From the NCBI GenBank assembly GCA_010672585.1, contig JAAHGF010000004.1:592357-656356 (forward strand): DNA of 64,000 bases. The letters run 5' to 3'. The stretch comes from Okeania sp. SIO1I7 (lineage in GTDB: Bacteria > Cyanobacteriota > Cyanobacteriia > Cyanobacteriales > Microcoleaceae). Shown here in pieces: positions 26,546-36,746 of the stretch (its first letter is position 1; the number at the start of each line of letters is the position of its first letter). The notes beneath the pieces were generated by a model. That model was given only the letters and a program-made list of their open reading frames with translations, searched no databases and had not been told where the DNA came from. Made by a program: the position numbers and the translations under genes.

Positions 26546-27754
26546 TCAAACTTTATACTTACCTTTTGGAGAATAAACTAAAGGTAATTCTAATTGATGA
26601 TTCATTTCTTCTCGATCAGAAATTTTATTCATATCGAGAAAATCAAGAATAGTTTTAGCAACTCTTTGAGCAGCTAAATATGGTACTCCATTGCCGATAG
26701 TTTTAAATTTATGAGTGAGAGTCATATTACTTGGTAAAGCAAATTTTTTAGGTAAAGACTGGATAGCTAATGCTTCTGCTGCCGAAAGACGACGAACTTT
26801 ATATGGATGTAAATGAACTTCATTATTTCCATAACAAGCTGTAGGAGAATAACGCCATCGATGAAGGCGTTTATAAGATTTTTTTCCATCATCTCCTTCT
26901 GCTACTTTCTCGAATTTTACTAGACCAGCTCTTGGTTGAAAATAATGTTCTGAATTAGGATGAGAAACAACATTATTTTGCCTAAACCAATATTCAACTG
27001 TTAGTTCTTTAGGTATTCCGTCCGGGCAATCTATTTGAGAATTTTCTACAAAGGTATTTGTCTCAGGCCAAGGATAAGAAAAAACTTGATTTTGAGGATA
27101 CAATACATACTTTTCCCAGGGAAAAATATTTTCAGGAATTACCTGAGTATAGTTAATATCAAAACCTTTATCTTTCAGTAAGTTACATCGGAAGCCTATT
27201 AAAATAATTCTATATCTATCCTGGGGAACTCCATACTCAATAGAATTAATTAAACGTTCGGTAATGATATATCCGTATCTATACAACTTGCGCTTCATTT
27301 CCTCATAAAATGCTCGATGTTTTTTGGTTGACCATAAACCTTTAACGTTTTCAAATACAAAAAAATCGGGTTTTTGCTGACAAATTAATTCTATATAAGC
27401 ATCTGATAATTTACCATTTTCTCCACTTTTACCTCGGTTTTTTCCTCCTACTGAAAAGTCAGGGCAAGGAGGTCCGCCAATAAATCCGACAAAATCAGAA
27501 TTTCTCTGAGCATCTTTGACTAATTCTTGTAAATGGGTTTTTCCATTTTCCCCAGTTAAATTAACTAAATCATCTTCTAAATGTCCGTACTCTGGCTCAG
27601 ATATTTCTAATAATTGTCGAGCATAACGATAAGCTGCCATAAAGGGAGAAAACTTTTCATTGACAAAGACAACTTCAAAGCCACTATTTTCAAAGCCTAA
27701 GTCTAGAAAGCCACAGCCTGAAAAAAAAGAAAATATTTTTATTTTTTGCACCAT
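26546..27754 (-). CDS. DNA (cytosine-5)-methyltransferase, probably now orphan
   Basis: 402 residues with all main motifs of 5-methylcytosine methyltransferases: motif I FSFFSGCGFLDLGFE (S-adenosylmethionine binding), motif IV GGPPCPDFS with catalytic Cys97, motif VI ENVKG, motif VIII QDRYRIILIG and motif X IGNGVP near the C-terminus. The ~100-residue target-recognition region lies between about 210 and 310. It appears intact. Its neighbour is a broken Cfr10I-like endonuclease, so it was probably the protective half of a restriction-modification system and now methylates without a partner. Relatives of Cfr10I cut sites containing CCGG, so a CCGG-containing target is a testable guess. The start MVQKIKIFSFFSG leaves motif I at the usual distance. 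Confidence 0.95.
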   Translation of the reverse strand: MVQKIKIFSFFSGCGFLDLGFENSGFEVVFVNEKFSPFMAAYRYARQLLEISEPEYGHLEDDLVNLTGENGKTHLQELVKDAQRNSDFVGFIGGPPCPDFSVGGKNRGKSGENGKLSDAYIELICQQKPDFFVFENVKGLWSTKKHRAFYEEMKRKLYRYGYIITERLINSIEYGVPQDRYRIILIGFRCNLLKDKGFDINYTQVIPENIFPWEKYVLYPQNQVFSYPWPETNTFVENSQIDCPDGIPKELTVEYWFRQNNVVSHPNSEHYFQPRAGLVKFEKVAEGDDGKKSYKRLHRWRYSPTACYGNNEVHLHPYKVRRLSAAEALAIQSLPKKFALPSNMTLTHKFKTIGNGVPYLAAQRVAKTILDFLDMNKISDREEMNHQLELPLVYSPKGKYKV

Positions 27755-27822
27755 TTACTATAAATAATTTAGCGATATTAAGGTTTTATAGATTGATTAA
27801 TTCTGCCTGAGAGAGTAATTTT

Positions 27823-28092
27823 ACCGAATAATTAAGGTCGAAAGTCTCTACGCATCAAGGAGAAAAATGCCATATCTAATCGACTAAGAGAGAATAATAG
27901 GGTGCATCTCAATGCGTGAATAAAGCCAAAAATTTATCGCTTTTAGGCAACAGCTCCGAAAGGCAACAGCTCCGGAAGGGAATATATAGGAAAAAAGTAT
28001 TTTTGCTTGCTATGAGATGCACTCGAAAAATAATCCTTTTTGTCAATCCTCTTGTTTTAAGGAGGAGTAATTGTTAATTATTAATTGTTGAG
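27823..28092 (+). repeat. Dispersed repeat family A, copy 3, with nested element
   Basis: Starts ACCGAATAATTAAGGTCGAA and ends TAATTGTTAATTATTAATTG, as copy 2 does. It is split by MITE-like element B (27900-28024) within the segment that reads CGACCAAGAGAA...TTTTT in uninterrupted copies. Confidence 0.8.
27900..28024. mobile_element. MITE-like element B, copy 2, nested in repeat A
   Basis: The same terminal repeats as at 14939 (GGGTGCATCTCA on the left, TGAGATGCACTC with one change on the right) and the same interior (TAAAGCCAAAAA, TATCGCTTTTAGGCAACAG, GGAATATATAGGAAAAA). Flanks GAATAATA and GAAAAATA match at 7 of 8 positions, consistent with an aged 8-bp target duplication. Confidence 0.85.
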
Positions 28093-29100
28093 TAAGAAAA
28101 TTTTGCTTAAATATCCCTTTAACCTAGTAAAGATTAGATGGCGATCGCCACAAATCAAAGATATAGCAAATATGGAGTTTTGCTACTTTTGCCTTCTGGA
28201 CTGGTTAAGAGTTCCCTCCTATACAAATATAGGTATAGGAGTTATTCAGTTTAATCAATAATCTAAGTCTTAGCTTTGAGTAAATCAGAAATAGAAAACT
28301 GAGATGGCAATAATTATATTTTAGATAGAGCAAGCTAATATACTATTTGTGGCGTTTTGTCAATATCTATAATTACTCAGGTATTTTGACTTATGCAAAA
28401 TTTGTTTTTTTGAGCTTATTTTAGCTCGCTGCAAATTGCAATATCTAGGATATTTTTAACGTAAACACTGGGTTGTAGCTTGATTGAAAGGAGGTTATTT
28501 TTGTTTTAGATATAACATTGGCATCATACCTTAATGTTCAGAGTATGATACAAATCGCTGAAACAACGCAAGTTCGTGAAATATTTTGTAATAATTGAGA
28601 AAAAAAGGTTTTTTTTTGATTTGCACAAACAATCTTAAAGCTTATTTAGATTAGTAAAAATTATCTTTATCCTCTTGGCCTGAAGTTTTGATTTAAAGGT
28701 AGTTTGCGATCGCTTAAACTTAAAACTAAATTCAAAAAAGGTATTAAATATTAATCTATGATTTCGGTGGTCTGTAGCCCAACATTTTATATCTCGTAGA
28801 AATTAGACTTCTTGCAGAAGTCAGGGAATAGGGAATGATGAGAGGTAAGCATTTCCTGCGGAATGCTGCGCAAGCAGCTATTAGCCATCAGCTATCAGCA
28901 ATAAGACCTTTGAACTTCAGAAAACAAAAGAAAGCCTTTAAATGAAAAGTAGTTATTATCAGTAATAGTTTTGAGCAGGATTTAATGTCCCACGATAATT
29001 ACTTATACTTTTTTGCTTAAAAAAATCAGTCAAATCAGAAAACTATCACCGAATATTTTTCTGAATTAGTTTTACATCTTGGCAAAATTATCGAAATTTT
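28093..29100. other. Non-coding spacer
   Basis: No convincing gene. A HIP1-like GGCGATCGCC (28140) and a short GGAATGCTGCGCAAGCAG dispersed word followed by CAGCTATCAGC (about 28860-28890) are present. The only ATG-led frames are under 40 codons without a ribosome-binding site. Confidence 0.45.
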
Positions 29101-29109
29101 TTCTAGTGA

Positions 29110-30110
29110 AAAATCTGTGGATGAAATGGGAGTTAGTTTTGAGCTTCCTTACTGGGAAAAAAATTAGCTGAGAATATCTGTGGATGGAATGGGAGTAGGT
29201 TTTGAGCTTCCTTCCTGGGAAAAAAATTAGTCGAGTCGGAAAATTCTTACCTATTATTTTGATGGGTAGGTGCTAAATTTTGAGAAATTATCAGAATTTT
29301 TGAGCTGAGAATATTTGTGGATGGAATGGGAGTAGGTTTTGAGCTTCCTTCCTGGGAAAAAAATTAGTCGAGCCGGAAAATTCTTACCTATTATTTTGAT
29401 GGGTAGGTGCTAAATTTTGAGAAATTATCAGAATTTTTGAGCTGAGAATATCTGTGGATGGAATGGGAGTAGTAGACTGACACGCCTAAAATAGTGCACT
29501 CTTATTTTTGATAATCACCTCACCACTCCCTCATCTCAATCCCCCACCCCCCCATTTTCTAATGCACATTTTTAGCTGTGTCACGCCAGTAGTAGACTGA
29601 CACGCCTAAAATAGTGCACTCTTATTTTTGATAATCACCTCACCACTCCCTCATCTCAATCCCCCACCCCCCCATTTTCTAATGCACATTTTTAGCTGTG
29701 TCACGCCAGTAGTAGACTGACACGCCTAAAATAGTGCACTCTTATTTTTGATAATCACCTCACCACTCCCTCATCTCAATCCCCCACCCCCCCATTTTCT
29801 AATGCACATTTTTAGCTGTGTCACACCAGTAGGTTTTGAGCTTCCTTCCTGGGAAAAAAATTAGTAGAGGCGGAAAATTCTTACCTAGTATTTTGATGAG
29901 TAGGCGCTAAATTTTGACAAATTATCAGAATTTTTGAGCTGAGAGTATCTGTGGATGAGATGAGAATTGTCTTTGAGCTTCCTTCCTGGGAAAAAAATTA
30001 GTAGAGGCGGAAAATTCTTACCTAGTATTTTGATGAGTAGGTGCTAAATTTTGACAAATTATCAGAATTTTTTCTGTGACAAAATTTGTGAATGAAATGA
30101 GAATTGTCTC
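29110..30110. repeat. 137-bp tandem repeat array, interrupted
   Basis: The word GAGCTTCCTT recurs at 29141, 29204, 29341, 29838 and 29975. Complete units are 137 bp (29204-29341, 29838-29975); the 497-bp step between 29341 and 29838 equals 137 plus exactly 360 bp of inserted element. The first step, 63 bp, is a partial unit. The array runs to within ~110 bp of the 3' end of chlN. Confidence 0.9.
29471..29830. mobile_element. MITE-like element C, three tandem 120-bp copies
   Basis: Three copies at 29471, 29591 and 29711; the first two are identical and the third differs by one base (CACACC for CACGCC). Each has imperfect terminal inverted repeats: TGACACGCCTAAAATAGTGCA on the left and the complement TGACACAGCTAAAAATGTGCA on the right, split here by position only. 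Comparison with the uninterrupted 137-bp unit (GGGAGTAGGTTTT) shows AGTAG on both sides of each copy, indicating a 5-bp target duplication. The interior has a C-rich tract. Confidence 0.88.
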
Positions 30111-30216
30111 CAACTCCTCCTCATGGGAAAAGAAGTAGAGCGAGTCAAACCCACCCTACTATTTTGGCAACTAAAGTCTACAATTTAGGAATTTTTCCTA
30201 CCAAAAAATCTGTCAA

Positions 30217-32197
<1,981 letters not shown>

Positions 32198-33463
32198 TTA
32201 ACCCAACAACCCTTCAAGATCGTCATCATTAGAAGACTTTTTATCTCCTGCTAAAGAATCTAGATCGGCCTCATCCAAATCTAGGTCATCTCCATCCAGA
32301 TCGAGGTCCAAATCTCCTAAATCATCAGAAGACAAATCATCAAATTGATTATCATCTCCCAAGTCGCTAAGATCCATATCACCTAGCTCATCCAGTCCAG
32401 ACTCATCCAACTTCGCCGATGTATCTTCAAATGGATCGGGAATATCTTCTGCTACAAAGTCGGAGCTATCTTCTCCAAGATCGAGATCGTCAGAACTATC
32501 TCCATCTAGGTCGCTGAGGTCAAGGCTACCCAAGTCATCTTCTGCTTCTGCTGCTGACTCCATTCCCAAATCCAAATCATCATCCACTTCCGAGTCAGAA
32601 TCCAGTCCCATATCCAAATCATCCGCTTCTGACTCCATTCCCAAGTCCAAATCATCATCCACTTCCGAGTCAGAATCCAGTCCCATATCCAAATCATCCG
32701 CTTCTGACTCCATTCCCAAGTCCAAATCATCATCCACTTCCGAGTCAGAATCCAGTCCCATATCCAACTCATCCGCTTCTGACTCCATTCCCAAGTCCAA
32801 ATCATCATCCACTTCCGAGTCAGAATCCAGTCCCATATCCAACTCATCCGCTTCTGACTCCATTTCCAAGTCCAAATCATCATCCACTTCCGAGTCAGAA
32901 TCCATTCCCATATCCAACTCATCCGCTTCTGACTCCAGGTCTAACTCACTCTGGTCATCATCAAGCAAATCATCAGAGTCCATACCCAATCCAGAAGCTA
33001 GTGCAGCAGCTCCACCGACAGCGACAGCTCCACCTACTACTGCAGCAGTACCCCAATTATTAGAATCTTCATTCTGGTCTGGCATAATTGGGGAATAAGA
33101 TCCTGGTGACTCCTGAGCATCATCACCTGTGGAACTCAAAGATGATATTGATGTTGATTTATCTATAGAAGAATCTGGTTCTTTACCTATGGCAATGTCT
33201 GGGTCAAAATTTAACCCTAAAACTTCTATTAAACTATCTGCATCTGCCTTGAGTTTGGAGAAAGGCAACATTAATGCCTCTAACTCTGGTTCCAGGGCAT
33301 TAAGAATTCCCAAGATAAGGTATGACAGAGGTCTCCTTCCTCCATCAGGAGTCTGGACCGTATTTTCATCTGTCATGTGCAGTACCAACCATGGGCGATT
33401 TTTTTGGTAGTAGTGCAGCCATTTTTGTTTGAGGGACGTTGATAATTGTTCAAAGAAAACCAT
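32198..33463 (-). CDS. DUF5331 protein with acidic 25-residue repeats, between chlL and chlN
   Basis: 421 residues. Residues 1-90 (MVFFEQLSTSLKQKWLHYYQ, RPWLVLHM, RRPLSYLILGILNALEPEL) are the DUF5331 domain that commonly lies between chlL and chlN in cyanobacteria. A Gly/Ala-rich hydrophobic stretch follows at ~138-160 (AAVVGGAVAVGGAAALASG), which could touch a membrane. Residues ~176-300 are near-identical 25-residue repeats (core LDMGLDSDSEVDDDLDLG), encoded by a 75-bp DNA repeat, and the rest is Asp/Glu/Ser-rich, so the protein is extremely acidic and probably disordered. The gene starts 39 bp after chlL, suggesting co-transcription and a role in the dark chlorophyll pathway; no mechanism is known to me. 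Confidence 0.85.
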   Translation of the reverse strand: MVFFEQLSTSLKQKWLHYYQKNRPWLVLHMTDENTVQTPDGGRRPLSYLILGILNALEPELEALMLPFSKLKADADSLIEVLGLNFDPDIAIGKEPDSSIDKSTSISSLSSTGDDAQESPGSYSPIMPDQNEDSNNWGTAAVVGGAVAVGGAAALASGLGMDSDDLLDDDQSELDLESEADELDMGMDSDSEVDDDLDLEMESEADELDMGLDSDSEVDDDLDLGMESEADELDMGLDSDSEVDDDLDLGMESEADDLDMGLDSDSEVDDDLDLGMESEADDLDMGLDSDSEVDDDLDLGMESAAEAEDDLGSLDLSDLDGDSSDDLDLGEDSSDFVAEDIPDPFEDTSAKLDESGLDELGDMDLSDLGDDNQFDDLSSDDLGDLDLDLDGDDLDLDEADLDSLAGDKKSSNDDDLEGLLG

Positions 33464-33502
33464 GACTTCTATAATTCCTTATCCTGAGAAGAGCTAAATC
33501 TA

Positions 33503-34369
33503 TTAAACCATCATCAGGTCAAGCTTCTCATCCTCTGACATAACTTCAGGCTTACTAGGATTTAAGTAGAAATCAGAGAGTAAGGAGAACAAATCGCGAT
33601 CGAGAGATTCGTTAGGCACTACTCCCTCTGGCAATGCCAAAATTTGGTCGGCAATATTCAGGTAATAATTACAAACGTATTGGAGTGAAGGATCGTTTTC
33701 GGCCATCTCGAACAATGTTTTGCCTTTGACACGAGAAACCCGAATATCTTCAATTAGTGGTAGGACTTCTAGCACTGGCATTGGTACGGCTTCTATATAT
33801 TTATTGATTAGGTCACGCTTGGATGTACGATTACCTATTAGGCCAGCCAAACGTAGAGGATGGGTGCGAGCTTTTTCACGGACAGAGGCGGCAATGCGAT
33901 TAGCTGCAAAGAGGGCATCGAAGCCATTATCTGTGACAATCATACAGTAGTCTGAATAGTTTAGTGGAGCTGCAAAACCACCACAGACTACGTCACCGAG
34001 TACGTCGAATAGGATGACATCGTATTCGTCAAAGGCATTTAATTCTTTGAGTAGTTTGACTGTTTCGCCGACAACGTAGCCACCACAACCTGCTCCAGCG
34101 GGTGGTCCACCTGCTTCTACACAGTCTACGCCACCGTAACCTTTATAAATGACGTCTTCTGGCCAAATATCTTCGTAATGGTAGTCCTTTTCTTGGAGGG
34201 TGTCAATAATTGTGGGGATGAGAAATCCTGTGAGGGTAAATGTACTGTCGTGTTTTGGGTCGCAACCGATTTGTAGAACTTTTTTACCACGTTTGGCTAA
34301 AGCTACTGAGATGTTGCAGCTTGTTGTAGATTTGCCGATGCCGCCTTTTCCATATACTGAGAGTTTCAC
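33503..34369 (-). CDS. chlL: Light-independent protochlorophyllide reductase iron protein
   Basis: 288 residues, complete ChlL, the nitrogenase-Fe-protein-like ATPase that feeds electrons to ChlN/ChlB. The P-loop GKGGIGKST is at residues 7-15, and the two cysteines that bridge the 4Fe-4S cluster between monomers are Cys95 (GAGCGG) and Cys129 (DVVCGG). The start is a GTG with AGGAG 8 bases upstream. It is the first gene of the chlL-DUF5331-chlN series on this strand. The cluster is oxygen-sensitive, so activity in an oxygen-evolving cell would be favoured in the dark. Confidence 0.98.
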   Translation of the reverse strand: MKLSVYGKGGIGKSTTSCNISVALAKRGKKVLQIGCDPKHDSTFTLTGFLIPTIIDTLQEKDYHYEDIWPEDVIYKGYGGVDCVEAGGPPAGAGCGGYVVGETVKLLKELNAFDEYDVILFDVLGDVVCGGFAAPLNYSDYCMIVTDNGFDALFAANRIAASVREKARTHPLRLAGLIGNRTSKRDLINKYIEAVPMPVLEVLPLIEDIRVSRVKGKTLFEMAENDPSLQYVCNYYLNIADQILALPEGVVPNESLDRDLFSLLSDFYLNPSKPEVMSEDEKLDLMMV

Positions 34370-34831
34370 TTTTTTTCTCCTAGATAATTTTTTAATTTAA
34401 AGCTTAAAAGTCAAAAGTCAAAAATCAGAAGTAATCCCTGACTGAGTTTGAGTGTTTATAATTGCCCTAACCTATTTTCGTATTGCTATAACTTATACGC
34501 AAACTGCTGGTTATGGAGATCGAGTCCAGATTTATTTAAGGTTGGTCATTTCAGTTATCAGTTATCAGTACCTCCTGTAATAGGGGAGGCAAGATAATCA
34601 GGGCAAACGCATCTTATTTTGAAGTTCCTACAGGGCAAGGATGTTAGCCTTATAAGTATTTCTACTCATTACTTTCCTGAAACTTTAACCGCAAAAGCTT
34701 CCAGAATTTAGATGCGTTTTCCCTGGCAAGATAATACTGATGTTGATTTTTTTTCATTCCCTTAAAAGGAGAAACTTGAGACTTTACTTTCTTTTTTGTC
34801 CTTTCTTTTTGGTCAACCTATTTTTGTGAAG
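34370..34831. other. Region upstream of chlL
   Basis: Should contain the chlL promoter. I see no confident -10/-35. The short AAAAGTCAAAAGTCAAAAATCAG and CAGTTATCAGTTATCAG repeats near 34408 and 34550 are of types scattered through the window. Confidence 0.4.
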
Positions 34832-34872
34832 TTCTCTCCCGTTAAATCGGAGATTATAAAGGGAGACTCTCA
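34832..34872 (-). ncRNA. Candidate omega-RNA 3' scaffold / right end of tnpB element
   Basis: Immediately after and overlapping the tnpB stop, the minus strand can fold TCTCCC against GGGAGA around GATTTAAC. A closely related copy lies just upstream of tnpB (36155-36196). In IS200/IS605 elements the TnpB guide RNA is made from the 3' end of tnpB and the adjacent transposon end, so this is the place to expect it. Exact RNA ends cannot be set from sequence alone. Confidence 0.45.
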
Positions 34873-36129
34873 AACAAAGATAATTGAATCCTCGTTTGCT
34901 GAAGTTTCTTGTTTCACAGGCTGACTAATATCTAAGCCTCCACAAGCAGACAAGATGATACCCACCTCGTTTAACGCTTTATTTAAAATGTTAATTGCTG
35001 CATTCTCGTCCCTATCCAAAACTGTTTTACATTTAGGGCAAGAATGAGTTCTAACTGATAAAGTTAATGGTACTTTTTGACCACAATTACTACAATTTTG
35101 TGATGTATTGTGAGGGTTAACTTTTATTATCTGAACACCGCGTTTTACCGCTACTGCATTCAATTTTTCAATAAAATTACCCCAAGCTACATCATAAATT
35201 GATTTTGATAGTTTAGTATTTTTTGCTAAACCTCTAATATTTAAGTTTTCCACTGCAATCATGTCATATTCTTTCACTAATTTATGAGCAGTTTTGTAAT
35301 GGAAATCTTCTCTTTGTCTGGCTATATGTTGATGTAGTCTAGCTATTCTATTTTGCGCCGCCCTCCAGTTGTTAGACCCAACTTCTTTTCTAGATACTTT
35401 TTTTTGTTTTCTTGCTAAATTAGATTGAGATTTTCTATAAAATTTAGGAATAGAAACAGTCTCACCAGTATTAGTGGTCAAAAACTCTTTTAAGCCTACA
35501 TCGATACCTAAAGCAGTTTTGATATTATCTGTAGAAATTAAACTAGGAACTGACTTATCTTCTAAACTAAAACTCACATAATAACCATCAGCTTTTTTGG
35601 TTATAGTTGCAGTTTTGATCGTAAACCCATCTGGAATTGGTCTATGAACTATGACTCGAATCGCACCAAACCTCGTAGTAATTATTTGTTTTCCATCAAA
35701 TTTAATTACTGCTTTGGGATGATTAACTCTACTGAAACAAAATGACCTTAATTTGCCAGACTTTTTAAATCTTGGTCGTCCTCCACATTTACCTTTTTTG
35801 TCAGGTATTAGCCAACGTTTCCAAGCTTTATCTAGTCTTTGTAAGTTAATTTGTTGAATTTCAGAATAGATTTTTTTGTAGTCAGGAAATAACTTTTTTG
35901 TCTGTTTAAGTGCTGATTGCTGAAAATAATAATTTGGTCTACTGGGAATCTCACCCATAGGACATGACACTATCGAACAACGGTCTATTTGACACCTGGT
36001 TTGGTTCAACCAGTCCAAGCGTTGACCAAGAGCATAATTCCAATGCCTTCTTAATAGTTCTAGCCAATAATCAATTTTGACTGACTGTTGAGAAGTAGGC
36101 TCAATTTTGTAGCAATAACTAATTATCAT
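34870..36129 (-). CDS. tnpB: RNA-guided endonuclease TnpB, IS200/IS605 (IS1341-like) family
   Basis: 419 residues, apparently intact. The RuvC-like catalytic residues are visible: Asp210 (GIDVGLKEF), Glu294 (VENLNIRGL) and Asp374 (DRDENAAINIL), with a four-cysteine zinc finger (CSNCG ... CPKC, ~350-370) between the last two. The N-terminal helix-turn-helix/wedge region precedes Asp210. TnpB is a nuclease guided by an RNA from the element end and helps the transposon persist. No tnpA is present, so this is a stand-alone element mobilised, if at all, in trans. It lies directly upstream of the chlL promoter region. A second, wrecked tnpB of a different subtype is at 56034-57218. Confidence 0.93.
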   Translation of the reverse strand: MIISYCYKIEPTSQQSVKIDYWLELLRRHWNYALGQRLDWLNQTRCQIDRCSIVSCPMGEIPSRPNYYFQQSALKQTKKLFPDYKKIYSEIQQINLQRLDKAWKRWLIPDKKGKCGGRPRFKKSGKLRSFCFSRVNHPKAVIKFDGKQIITTRFGAIRVIVHRPIPDGFTIKTATITKKADGYYVSFSLEDKSVPSLISTDNIKTALGIDVGLKEFLTTNTGETVSIPKFYRKSQSNLARKQKKVSRKEVGSNNWRAAQNRIARLHQHIARQREDFHYKTAHKLVKEYDMIAVENLNIRGLAKNTKLSKSIYDVAWGNFIEKLNAVAVKRGVQIIKVNPHNTSQNCSNCGQKVPLTLSVRTHSCPKCKTVLDRDENAAINILNKALNEVGIILSACGGLDISQPVKQETSANEDSIIFV

Positions 36130-36146
36130 AACCTATTTAATTTACT

Positions 36147-36204
36147 TTCGGCAATTCCTCTCCCGTTAAATCGCCCGATGATAAGGGGATACCTCTTGCC
36201 GAAT
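36147..36204. repeat. Hairpin end repeat upstream of tnpB
   Basis: TTCGGCAA (36147-36154) and TTGCCGAA (36197-36204) pair perfectly, enclosing CCTCTCCCGTTAAATCG, which also occurs at the other end of tnpB (34834-34850, one base shorter). It probably marks the left end of the element. Confidence 0.65.
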
Positions 36205-36746
36205 CTAGTTGGGCTTCTGAAAAGAATTATTGTCTAACTTCACTACAAAAATAAAGAGGGGCAATATTTATCAGATGCTGTAAACAGAAGCATTTAGATT
36301 GAATATTTTTTAAATTTAATTTTTTACTTTCATTAATTGCTTTGAAGGGAAATTTATTAGTCTATAAATTATTTGTGTAATTTTTTTTATATAAACAGTA
36401 ACAATATAAAAAAAATTAGGTATTGAATAATATCAAGACAAATTTTATGGCTTAAACCAAGGCGTTCGGAAACTTTGAGATTAGAAGGGTTTTCTGGTTT
36501 GGTCCGATAATTAGGCGATCGCCCAATAGTAAATTCAATTATTTAGGTACAAAATTGCCCAAGGTTAATTTTTATAACAAAAAATTTGATTAGTCCAAAT
36601 ATATTTCTTGAGGAGATTGGGGAAAATATCAGGAACGGGCAAGATGCCCATTCCACTGAGGAAACGGAGACAGGGGGACGCGGGGACGCGGTGACCTCCG
36701 TGTCTCCCCCTCTCCGTGTCTCCGTGTCCTCAAGAACCCCCACTCC
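36205..36746. other. Spacer with GC-rich simple repeat
   Basis: About 36640-36735 holds GGGACGCGGGGACGCGG and CTCCGTGTCTCC repeats of a type common in cyanobacteria, plus AACGGGCAAGATGCCCATTCC (36637-36657), the reverse complement of a word at the start of the 17-bp array at 61188. A frame across this block is not taken as a gene. Confidence 0.6.

Noticed and set aside
32506..32922. Trp/Met-rich frame inside the DUF5331 gene
   Set aside because: Shadow of the 75-bp repeat in another frame.
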